From Bacillus sp. EAC (GTDB lineage Bacteria; Bacillota; Bacilli; Bacillales; Bacillaceae_G): DNA of 64,000 nucleotides. Below, in pieces: positions 28,501 to 35,378 of the stretch. Location of the stretch: contig NZ_NCSY01000004.1 of assembly GCF_002156875.1 (NCBI RefSeq), positions 434,001 to 498,000 on the forward strand. The letters run 5' to 3'. Positions within the stretch are counted from its first letter, which is position 1. Every line of letters begins with the position of its first letter. The notes beneath the pieces are model-generated. The model was not told where the DNA came from and ran no database searches. It saw only the letters and a list, made by a program, of their open reading frames with translations. The position numbers and the translations under genes were made by a program.

Positions 28501-31291
28501 TCTTTCGTTTACAACCGCTACGCATGATCAAGCTGTTCAAGCGGGACAAACGACATTAGGAGAAAAGTTTGCCTTTAGTGAGATGCCAACAATCGCAAAT
28601 TTAGGAAATATCAAGGGGTATAAGGTTACATTAACCGCGACAACAGGCGAAACAGTGACGATCCCTGATATTAAACTTGGATACAGACGTCATATTGACT
28701 TGAACGGCGGAACATTAAAAACGTCAAATGACTCTTTCTTGGCTGATCAGCTTGTGAATACAAAAGCGTCAGCGCCAACGATGTCAAATGTTCCATCGCA
28801 TGTTACAAAAGGTAGTCTGACAGCTGGTCCGTACCTCTACTTGGACGCTGCTGGTTCAAGCGACAAGAAGTCGGCGATTACAGATGGTCCGATTCTTTTA
28901 ACAGATAATGCAATCTACTATCTAGGTTGGATAAAAGTACCACCTACCGTTTCAAAAGATACAATCGGAAACATTGTAGGTAGTGATATTACGTTACCGT
29001 TCACAGATGACGGGATATGGAAAAACAACATAAAAGAAGTGAAAATTGGTTCGAAAACATTAGTCTTAAATACAGATTACACGATGACAGATAAAAGTAT
29101 CATTCTTAACCGTAACCTCTTCACAATTGGACAAAAGGTCAATGTGACGATTGTTTCGGAAGGGTATCAAGATGCAATTGTTAGCGATCAAGTCATTGGT
29201 TATACGGTAACGTTTGAATCAAATGGCGGAGATCCTGTTCCAGCTCAAATTGTAGACAGAAGTGCGACAAAACCAACGGAACCAGCAAAAGTTGGCTTTA
29301 AGTTCTACGGTTGGTATAGTGATCAAAACTTAACAACACCGTATGATTTTACAAACATCGTCACAAAACCAATCACCCTTTATGCTAAATATGCGTTGGC
29401 TGGTTCTGTTGTAACACCAGATACAACAGATAATGCTTTAGGGAACAATATGGCACTTGAGTTCAGTGATAATGACTGGGCAAAAGCAATTAGTAGTATC
29501 GCGATAAACGGTATTACGGTAGACAAAACAAAGGTCAATGTAGATACAGTTAACCGTACGATTACACTAGATAAGAGCCTGTTTACAAGAGTAAGAGATT
29601 ACATGATTCTTATCAAGGCAACGGATTATGCTGATGCGACAGTTACCCAAAAAGTAGTGAATGGAAATAATATACATTTCGTACTTCCAAGTGATGCTCC
29701 TACAGTGGTCAAAGCTGCAACAAAAGACCTAATCGTTGTACGCAGAATCACAGAACCAGTTGCTTATGGTTATGATTTAACTTGGTTCGCAGATGAGGCT
29801 TGTACAATTCCTTGGGATTTCACAAACTCAATTTATTCTGCAAGAACACTTTACGGAAAATGGTCAGTTCATAAATTTACAGTAATCTTCGATTTACAAG
29901 ATTTTGGTTTCGTATTTAATACGACAGCAGATTATAATACGACAATTACAGCTCAGACACCAATAAGAACAGGTTATACTTTCCTTGGATGGTATAAGGA
30001 TGCAGCAGGTCGAACTGCATGGAATTTTGCAACAGATAAAGTAACAGAAAATACAGTGTTATATGCGAAGTGGAGTATCAACTCTTATACAGTTACATTT
30101 AATAGCAATGGTGGAAGTACAGTATCTAATAAAACGGCAAACTACGATACTGTGATCTCAGCTCCGACAGCACCAACAAGACCTGGTTACACATTCTTTG
30201 GTTGGTATAAAGATGTGGCAGGACAATTTGCTTGGAATTTTGCGACAGATAAAGTTACAAACAACGTATCGATATACGCGAAATGGTCGCTAAATCGACC
30301 AATTATTAATACAATCGATGACAATGATACAACGATTTCTGGTAAGACAGTTGCGAATGCAACAGTAGTTGTGAAAAACAACGGTGTTGAAGTTGCATCA
30401 GGAAAAGCAAATGCAGAAGGCAACTACAGTTTAAATATTACTCCACAAAAAGCAGGAGCAGTATTAACAGTAATTGCTACGGATGCAGCAGGAAATCAAA
30501 GTGAAGCAACATCAATTACAGTATTAGATCACACAGCACCAAAAGCGCCAATAATTAATACAATTGATGACAATGATAAAACGATCTCTGGTAAAACCGA
30601 AGCGAATGCAACAGTAGTTGTGAAAAATCATGGTGTTGTAGCTGGAACAGGAAAAGCAAATGCAGAAGGCAATTTTAGTTTAGAAATTGCAACGCAAAAA
30701 GCAGGAACTGTATTAACAGTAATTGCTACGGATGAAGCTGGAAATCAAAGTGAAGCATCAATTACAGTACTAGATCGTACAGCACCAAATGCACCAATTA
30801 TTCATTTAATTGATGACAATGATACAAAAATTACTGGAATAACAGAAGCTAATGCAACGATTATAGTGAAAAACAAAGGTACATTAGTTGCAACAGGAAA
30901 AGCCGATTCAAAAGGATTATTTAGTATCAAAATTAATCATCAAAAAGCAGGAACAGAATTATCAGTCACGGCTAGTGATCTATCTGGTAATGTAAGTACT
31001 AGTACAAAAGTCAAAGTACAAGACAAAACAGCACCAAATGGACCGAAGATTTCAAAGATCATCTTAAAAAATAAGAATGAAATTCAAATTACAGGTACTG
31101 CTGAAGCTTATTCTACAATTACTGTGAAAATTGGTAATAAAGTAGTGGCAAATGTAAAAGTAACAAGTAAAGGAACGTTTACAGTAAAATTATCAAAGGT
31201 AAGTAAGGGTAAAAATAATATTACTTTATATGCCATCGATAAAGCTGGAAACAAAAGTGCAGCGGTAACTCGTTCACTAATTATCAAATAA
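22547..31291 (+). CDS. Giant mosaic S8 subtilase with dockerin-like, InlB-type and Ig-like modules
   Basis: 2914 aa; ATG 22547 follows AGGGGGG. The signal peptide ends near AHAEV (~43). It has an I9-type propeptide (~100-215) and an S8 domain with Asp270 (VLDTGIDYNHPDL), His351 (SHGTHVSG) and Ser681 (SGTSMAAP), with a PA insert at ~505-570. Fn3-like regions follow. A dockerin-type pair of Ca loops lies at ~1441-1510 (GDVNGDNVIDMKD and GWGIDYNDFYFIFKNFG), with a 20-odd-residue insertion between them. Then come DUF1533-like segments (~1700, 2150, 2300), several Listeria-Bacteroides/InlB B-type repeats (GYTFLGWYKDAAG...AKWS; ~1810, 2220, 2450, 2515), and from ~2584 four to five Big_6-like Ig repeats (INTIDDNDTTISGKTVANA). 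The final module (KGTFTVKLSK...DKAGNKSA) matches subtilase 2. No wall anchor. Substrate unknown. The catalytic half is closer in motif detail to subtilase 1, the tail to subtilase 2. Confidence 0.93.
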   Translation: MKVRKEFMSLRMKQTRRILSISAMSAMLLNVALPYSSTLAHAEVKQNQQAASSGKFNADEVNRILAGLTSEQKENINKLTGADIANKIRVGQKDLTKKSNIQVIVQFKTDPAKIQIIKNSLEKGMATANTQAFASEYTAAQQKVKDAHTAFQSFVNKQAKTQIVGGKQVETKMSITTQYTDAFNGVALTLPGNQVAKLAENPEVASVWPVVEYTVSESGNASQTSEPGSVGKPTGGLSLMGVDKLQAEGYTGIIKKGPRMGQKVKVGVLDTGIDYNHPDLYKVTHDANGNLYEGHDFANPTLDAQGNIVLNDDHDPMETIYPDWVKAKDNSNPSPVDVPAPADYKHYITSHGTHVSGTIAANTTNNNGVYSANGMAPDVELHGYRVLGPGGSGLSDSVLKGIDQAVIDHMDVINLSLGANQNDPLYPTSIAITNATLAGVTCSVSAGNSGPGVATVGSPGTSPLAITVGASTIPEEIPVMTIKNGNSSYQSRLFGKSFVDADDALKGQTLPIVDVGLGSATDFQEKDVKGKIVLVHRGGEFLQTKMANAHNAGVKAMIIWDNQDDTETQGYIPNFLGVSQDNVYSISLTQAQGSALSNAIKADPDNATVTFPTTLDTSIKKDGDELASFSSTGPVKDWTIKPDVIAPGVDIMSTAPYDIWESQDKATHNYDSAYQSMSGTSMAAPHTTGAIALVIAAHPDYTPADVKTALMNTAKDVNTDSKTYSIYQVGAGRIDPVKAIKTDVKVQVVDKATTLDGSNALTQIDQITGSIFFGYKGRGDGATNGTDDVVSSKDFNIVNQGNSSKTFKVSTQFLSTKFAQSNKVGPGTGNDVKVDFSVGGSKVTSINVGGNSTEKTTATITVPSNALDGTYEGYINVVNAADASETYRIPFTITVAEKGIDSFKVNIKATPVGNLSAYSFSVNNEMENIYVVLKDKDGKYIGVTNTLRSGSNFTPGIHYGPIITLFNGGYLPFTKDYDGTYDQSGISSKLAVLPEGAYSLEMIATDKIGKRYTAEDTVYVDGTPPTMKMDNDSKGGIYEIDTAGYLPGQEIKGFYGTVYDSNIDVMKNNSETSVPSPNDGVTPVPVDQGLNHVFGYQDSYNPTVIFNTDEKGRFHFGVTAEDVANKMGSEFIINPVDYSGEEDYDTKKETYYFIKKGTPYLTLTSSNGVDAGPGNDDKLVVDSNKPFKATIATKYGIGMNGATITLNDQGVYKFSNIRLTDEYKNYLLRKGMSQDAVDHALTVGQPYKHPVYQVGQNTDVTISGNVPVLDHDMNIIEADVTFSSPDPIVGPFPFIFLKANLTLSGEDTKVAWFPTNTPNVRQSISVLRGRVAAESFARNNINNNYPQFTVDSGAKVTVRNDEGKSFTTDNPTSFNNTMAYTFINPYYAVTMDVSDKPYSVEASVPGHFKGYAKTPVIGENKYGYNSGTIKDLPGLFPILLGGDVNGDNVIDMKDLTAEANAWSTYNGQANPTAKKAWLNDPVNRNNDIYWIPTTNPSGWGIDYNDFYFIFKNFGAKNQSAIDAGLTVANPQETLTADTMVNGVQLHAGDGLKEVKAALNFAGPAQKTFETTIPKLQELQNGSTISLIPQSTVFVDDQLWRKAITQVMLGSTDVTSSVTISPGYQYADQLGAAQTMPSKITLPGSLFTATTTTNYTVTIKATGYQNVTNTFTVSAVPIPTPTIPLVTDPAKAHLGKDLTFTFPEDANWRQGINNIKVKTLNSALVDVPQQYYDISVPGQITFKADLFKTDASPVGPTSVIKPGGTNWLPQLYKFDISSIGADNTIYPTKSVGVDSNGSAAQAVGYGITFDTQGGAPVSPIAIGYKPASTKINGDVLANQAIIGGFKNPATTRPGYVLIGWFTDQAGTTQWQPGNNVSTDQTVYAKWQMNATQNYSLVDADNSNGPKFDGSLSVSGNGWVLGEGDLKITIPDYVTTIPWLTDKTNISKIEATYYKMNNDGSTDTNATTYTLDSSTYKLTAGANNTGILSFTTATHDQAVQAGQTTLGEKFAFSEMPTIANLGNIKGYKVTLTATTGETVTIPDIKLGYRRHIDLNGGTLKTSNDSFLADQLVNTKASAPTMSNVPSHVTKGSLTAGPYLYLDAAGSSDKKSAITDGPILLTDNAIYYLGWIKVPPTVSKDTIGNIVGSDITLPFTDDGIWKNNIKEVKIGSKTLVLNTDYTMTDKSIILNRNLFTIGQKVNVTIVSEGYQDAIVSDQVIGYTVTFESNGGDPVPAQIVDRSATKPTEPAKVGFKFYGWYSDQNLTTPYDFTNIVTKPITLYAKYALAGSVVTPDTTDNALGNNMALEFSDNDWAKAISSIAINGITVDKTKVNVDTVNRTITLDKSLFTRVRDYMILIKATDYADATVTQKVVNGNNIHFVLPSDAPTVVKAATKDLIVVRRITEPVAYGYDLTWFADEACTIPWDFTNSIYSARTLYGKWSVHKFTVIFDLQDFGFVFNTTADYNTTITAQTPIRTGYTFLGWYKDAAGRTAWNFATDKVTENTVLYAKWSINSYTVTFNSNGGSTVSNKTANYDTVISAPTAPTRPGYTFFGWYKDVAGQFAWNFATDKVTNNVSIYAKWSLNRPIINTIDDNDTTISGKTVANATVVVKNNGVEVASGKANAEGNYSLNITPQKAGAVLTVIATDAAGNQSEATSITVLDHTAPKAPIINTIDDNDKTISGKTEANATVVVKNHGVVAGTGKANAEGNFSLEIATQKAGTVLTVIATDEAGNQSEASITVLDRTAPNAPIIHLIDDNDTKITGITEANATIIVKNKGTLVATGKADSKGLFSIKINHQKAGTELSVTASDLSGNVSTSTKVKVQDKTAPNGPKISKIILKNKNEIQITGTAEAYSTITVKIGNKVVANVKVTSKGTFTVKLSKVSKGKNNITLYAIDKAGNKSAAVTRSLIIK

Positions 31292-31303
31292 CTACTTCTC
31301 AAA

Positions 31304-31341
31304 ACCTCATTTCAAATTAAATTTGAAATGGGGTTTTTTTA
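31304..31341 (+). terminator. Rho-independent terminator of subtilase 3
   Basis: ACCTCATTTCAAATT pairs with AATTTGAAATGGGGT (one T-G pair), followed by seven T. Confidence 0.85.
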
Positions 31342-31425
31342 TGCCAATTAAAGCACTTTTTAATTTTGTTTATGTAGACATTGGTCTTTGGATTAATAAA
31401 CATATAGAAGAATAATCAAATATTA

Positions 31426-31474
31426 AAAGAGACAGTTCTCTAAGTTAGTTAAACTGACTTAAAGGACTGTCCCT
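31426..31474. terminator. Second hairpin between convergent genes
   Basis: AAAGAGACAGTTCT and AGGACTGTCCCTTTTTT pair imperfectly with T-run on the + side and A-run on the - side. Possibly the terminator of the XRE/TPR B gene. Confidence 0.5.
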
Positions 31475-31614
31475 TTTTTATTACTTTTATTTAAAAATTT
31501 GTTCGGTTAATGTATTTTATTGATATATAAATAACGGCTTCTTTTTTTTATAATCAGGCTGACATAAAGAAGACAATCGATAAATCAACAATCCTTATTA
31601 ACAGAGCCAAAAAT

Positions 31615-32835
31615 TTAACTATTGATAAATAATTCAGCCATTTCCAATGCTTTATCATTTAAGTTCTTCTCTGTATAATAATTAAATAATTCTTTTTTAG
31701 AACGTTGAATTAAAAAAATGAAACCATATTCATTATACATAGGTAAGGCTTTACTGAATAAATATTTATGGTATTCTTCTACTTTTGATTTTAATAAATA
31801 AAGGAGCAATTTAAATAAATGGATAAATAACAATTCACTATTACGAATTGCAATTTTTAATCCATCTTCTGCAAATCGTATTAGTTCATCATTTGAAATA
31901 AGCTTCCCATCGTAGGAGCTACGAATATAACCTTCTAAAGAAAGTAAATAGGGAGAAGTATCAGGATTCTTGAACGACATAGAATCATTATAGTATTTAC
32001 TTGCTTGTTCATAATTTTTTCTTCGGTAGTGTTCATAAGCTAAATTATGTAACACTTTTGACTTTCGATCAGGTGCATTACATATTTCACAACTTTTAAT
32101 TAAATTTTCATATTTTTTAATTGTTTCTCTAAAATCTCCATCATTTTTAACTTGAATAATCATAATTAATTCTGCATCAATTACCCTAAGATAGCTATTA
32201 ATTTCTTTGAAAAATTGATGGGATTTTTCAGCATAATAATATGCTAAGACAGGAGATTGTATAGTATGATACGCAATTGCTAAGTGATAATAATATTCAG
32301 GATTATTATACGACTGACTATCTATGACCTTTAAAGTTTGAATTGCTTTAATGTAATCTTGTCTTTCTAAATAATAAATACCTAATACATGTTTTAAAAG
32401 ATTGCTTTCATAAGTCGTTAATTTATTTTCAATTTTTTCGATTTTTCCGATAATTTTAAACGCTTCTTTGGCCTTCTTATGAAGTAGGAGATACCTTACC
32501 CGAAGAAGTTGATACAAATTAAAATTATCTGAGATTTGTAATAATTTTTCATCTTCTAGTTCATTGTTAATTAATTCGATGCTTTCTGATAATTCGTTTA
32601 TCATAACATCATGCCAATGAAATAAACGTTGTTTAATATTTAAAAGATTTTTTACTTCTAACTCCATATTTATTCCTAATCGCTCAGATAATAAATTAAT
32701 AATTTCAGATGAATACTCGGTTTGATTCCGTTCTAGTTTACTAATATGTGTAACTGAACAGATTCCTTTACCTAATTGCTCTTGAGAAAGTTTGTACTTT
32801 AAACGATAATACTTTATTATTCTACCTTCATACAT
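31615..32835 (-). CDS. XRE/TPR regulator, RNPP-like (paralogue B)
   Basis: 406-aa paralogue of the regulator at 18569, alignable along its whole length. The helix-turn-helix is at ~5-60 (LSQEQLGKGICSVTHISKLE), followed by a TPR-like helical region. The Cys-X2-Cys is conserved (SCEICNAPDRKSKVLHNLAY). AAGGAGAG precedes the ATG at normal spacing. As in copy A, it is convergent with a giant subtilase and divergent from a LysR gene, so the three-gene arrangement was duplicated. Differences across the whole protein point to an old duplication or to independent acquisition of related cassettes. Role as in copy A: probable sensor-regulator; ligand unknown. Confidence 0.88.
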   Translation of the reverse strand: MYEGRIIKYYRLKYKLSQEQLGKGICSVTHISKLERNQTEYSSEIINLLSERLGINMELEVKNLLNIKQRLFHWHDVMINELSESIELINNELEDEKLLQISDNFNLYQLLRVRYLLLHKKAKEAFKIIGKIEKIENKLTTYESNLLKHVLGIYYLERQDYIKAIQTLKVIDSQSYNNPEYYYHLAIAYHTIQSPVLAYYYAEKSHQFFKEINSYLRVIDAELIMIIQVKNDGDFRETIKKYENLIKSCEICNAPDRKSKVLHNLAYEHYRRKNYEQASKYYNDSMSFKNPDTSPYLLSLEGYIRSSYDGKLISNDELIRFAEDGLKIAIRNSELLFIHLFKLLLYLLKSKVEEYHKYLFSKALPMYNEYGFIFLIQRSKKELFNYYTEKNLNDKALEMAELFINS

Positions 32836-33144
32836 AACTAATCTCTCCTTTGAAAAGTACTTTCTCTATTTTCATGATAGTTTAGATAACTCAGTTCTCA
32901 ATTAATGAAATATAACTTTTCTTTTACACCTAATAAAATTCTACATTTTCAAACAAATTAAGTACATTTAGAAAATATGAGTATCATGTGAAGTAATACT
33001 TAATAAGAAGTTCAAATTTTCTGTATTAATAAAGGATACTCATTTAATGTATAATCAATATTACAGCTATGGAAACTAAAGCTAGATGACAATTTTTTTT
33101 AAAAGTCATATTTAGTGAGGGTTGATTAAAACTGAGGTGAAATG
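32836..33144. promoter_or_regulatory. Divergent promoter region, XRE/TPR B and LysR B
   Basis: 309 bases without a gene. It contains AAAATTCTACATTTTC (32935-32950) and TAAGTACATTTAG (32959-32971), with the same order and 8-base spacing as in 19805-20154, although the surrounding bases have changed. Confidence 0.6.
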
Positions 33145-34047
33145 ATGAATTTCGAACAAATGGAATATATTGTAAATGTAGCGAACGAAATGTCAATAAC
33201 TAAAGCCGCTGAAAAATTATTTATTTCTCCATCAGGTATTAGTCAATCGATTACACAGTTAGAAAATGAGCTTGGTATAAAAATTTTTAACCGTTCAAAA
33301 CAAGGAGTTACTCCTACATTTGAAGGGAAAATTGTCATTGCCAAAGCAATTACATTACTAAATACACTTAAGGAACTTAACAAAGAAATTCAAGAATATA
33401 AAAACAATAATTTAAGCTATTTAAAAATATTAACTGCTCCCACTTTTTCTTTTTTGCTCCAAGAGACAATGGTTAAATTTAATTCTGAACACAGTGATGT
33501 TAAATTAGAATTGGTAGAAGAAAATCCTTCATTTATAATTCAAAATTTCAATAAGGAAAATTATGATTTTGCATTAATCCCTGCAACTCTAGGAGAATTG
33601 AAAAAAGAAAAAAATATTCAGTATGAACATATTCATAAGGGACATGTATGTATAGCTGTTGGTAAAAATTCGCCATTTTATTTTCATGACTATGTAACCC
33701 CGAAAGATTTAGAAAATACAAAATTGGTTATATACAAAAATTCAGATTATAAAAGAATACAAAGAATTACGAAATTATATTTTAACCAGATCATTACAAC
33801 TTCAAACAGAAGTAGTTTGCTTTTTCAGTTAGTAAAAGAGAGTGAAGCTATTTTATTTCTTCATGAGTTTTCTATAAAAAATCGATCTATTGTTTTGAGT
33901 GAAGAAATAAAAGTTATTCCATTAAAAGAGGGAGAAAAATATTTCGAAGTGGATTTTTGGCTTGTTTATTTTGGATCAAAGGGTTTATCGGAAGTAGCAA
34001 AGAGATTTATTGAAGAATTTTTAGTTCATTTTAAAAGAAGTATTTAA
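33145..34047 (+). CDS. LysR-family transcriptional regulator (paralogue B)
   Basis: 300-aa LysR protein, close paralogue of the one at 20155: both begin NFEQMEYIVNVANEMSITKA, and similarity continues through the effector domain. Two ATG codons stand in a row; the second (33145) is chosen because it has the same 5-base spacing after GAGGTG as the paralogue. The winged helix-turn-helix is at 1-60 and the effector domain at ~90-296. It is divergent from XRE/TPR B. The differences lie mostly in the effector domain, which would allow different ligands while the DNA-binding part stays alike. Confidence 0.9.
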   Translation: MNFEQMEYIVNVANEMSITKAAEKLFISPSGISQSITQLENELGIKIFNRSKQGVTPTFEGKIVIAKAITLLNTLKELNKEIQEYKNNNLSYLKILTAPTFSFLLQETMVKFNSEHSDVKLELVEENPSFIIQNFNKENYDFALIPATLGELKKEKNIQYEHIHKGHVCIAVGKNSPFYFHDYVTPKDLENTKLVIYKNSDYKRIQRITKLYFNQIITTSNRSSLLFQLVKESEAILFLHEFSIKNRSIVLSEEIKVIPLKEGEKYFEVDFWLVYFGSKGLSEVAKRFIEEFLVHFKRSI

Positions 34048-34123
34048 AAAAATAGTGAATCAGTAAGTTTAAACGCACTAGCTTTTTTTGCCTAAAACAA
34101 AGCTTTAAACTGCACACTGAAAA

Positions 34124-34156
34124 AACCAAGAACAATTTAGTTCTTGGTTTTTTTTG
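34124..34156 (+). terminator. Rho-independent terminator of LysR B
   Basis: Perfect 10-bp stem AACCAAGAAC / GTTCTTGGTT, 6-base loop, long T-run. An A-run on the left makes it usable from the convergent gerC side too. Confidence 0.88.
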
Positions 34157-34244
34157 TATCGGGACACAAAGATACTATTGCAAAAATCATGAAAAAAATC
34201 AGAGCCACAAAGTGTGATAAACTCTTGGAATTAGCGATAAAATC

Positions 34245-35378
34245 CTATTCTGTATCTGAATTAATAATTTGTACTTTAAACCTCGGTTCTATCTTCATGC
34301 TCGGATAGTCTTTACGCCAATTCAAAGACTTCCAAATGTCCGGATGATGAGCCTTTAACTCCTTGCCGATACCGAGAATGTCACAATTGGCTTTTTGCAT
34401 TGTTTCAATCGTTGCTACCGCCAAATCTTCCAAATGCTTACTTAGTTCTTTTTCCATGTGATTTACATAATCAGGCTTATACTTATGTGATGCTATTCCA
34501 AGATCGTAACTATTAATTTCTAATTTGACATTCAATTTTGCTTTCGGTAATTTGTTTGGTCTGGAAGTAAATGTTATTTTTGTATCCTCACTTTTTACAG
34601 AATAGGCGTAATTAATTTGGTCTGTTTTATCTGAAAATGGTTGTTTTTTACTATTGTCTGATAAGTTTCCGGTATATCTTTGCCTTCCTGCTCCCTTACC
34701 TTTCATTAACATCATCATTTGAACTTTTTCTTTGTTTAATTTAGTTCCCGTATTTAAACCTTGTCGGAATAATAGTGCGCCACTTAATTCCACTCCCAAA
34801 TCGGACTGTTTCATAACTGGGAGAGCGGTATCTTCCAACGGTTCTTCTCGTGATAGAATGAAATTCATCATCGAAATGTTGGGAATGATATTGTTCTTTT
34901 CTAAGGCCTTATTAAAATCGTACAGATTTTCAGTAAACTCACTATTTTCTTTCGGTACAGTTTCCAAAAACTTAGTTAAGTTTCCTTCAAATACGACTAC
35001 GGGGATATTGATAGACGAATAGGGAGTTTTGAGTAAAAAATCAAGTGATGAAACAGGATCATGTGAAGCGAAACTCTCACTTAACATATATGTTCCCGTA
35101 GTAATCCCTAAAAAGGGAGCTTGATCGGTGTATTGTCCTTGACCAATCGTTTCTACTAAACTTGGCCCTTTAAGTTTAGTTACCTGCGAAGTTGCATCTC
35201 CTGAGCCTTGACCAGAACTTTTGAGTTTCGTAACGATATAATGGAGTTCGACCTCACCGTTCTCCTCGTTTAAGTCAAAAGCTGCTATATCTACTAAATT
35301 AAGTTTACGTAACTGCAATCGATCCCAACATCCTGTCAAAAGTGGCAAAAGCAACAGAAGAATTAAAGCTTTTTTCAT
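34245..35378 (-). CDS. Ger(x)C-type germinant-receptor lipoprotein
   Basis: 377-aa C-subunit of a spore germinant receptor, predicted to sit on the outer face of the inner spore membrane. The signal peptide ends in a lipobox (LLTGC; Cys17) followed by the family's characteristic WDR. The body has the Ger(x)C layout, including an N-terminal domain with VELHYIVTKLK and a C-terminal domain with LEINSYDLG. Length is typical (370-400). The start overlaps the stop of the B-subunit gene by four bases (ATGA), so the three genes are translationally coupled. Third gene of an A-B-C operon read leftwards; all three subunits are normally needed for a working receptor. Confidence 0.92.
   Translation of the reverse strand: MKKALILLLLLPLLTGCWDRLQLRKLNLVDIAAFDLNEENGEVELHYIVTKLKSSGQGSGDATSQVTKLKGPSLVETIGQGQYTDQAPFLGITTGTYMLSESFASHDPVSSLDFLLKTPYSSINIPVVVFEGNLTKFLETVPKENSEFTENLYDFNKALEKNNIIPNISMMNFILSREEPLEDTALPVMKQSDLGVELSGALLFRQGLNTGTKLNKEKVQMMMLMKGKGAGRQRYTGNLSDNSKKQPFSDKTDQINYAYSVKSEDTKITFTSRPNKLPKAKLNVKLEINSYDLGIASHKYKPDYVNHMEKELSKHLEDLAVATIETMQKANCDILGIGKELKAHHPDIWKSLNWRKDYPSMKIEPRFKVQIINSDTE

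Noticed and set aside
30298-31291. Regular repeats at the end of subtilase 3, considered as a CRISPR-like or satellite array
   Set aside because: The repeats are in frame, ~85 codons long, and encode Ig-like modules; there are no short identical repeats with unique spacers.
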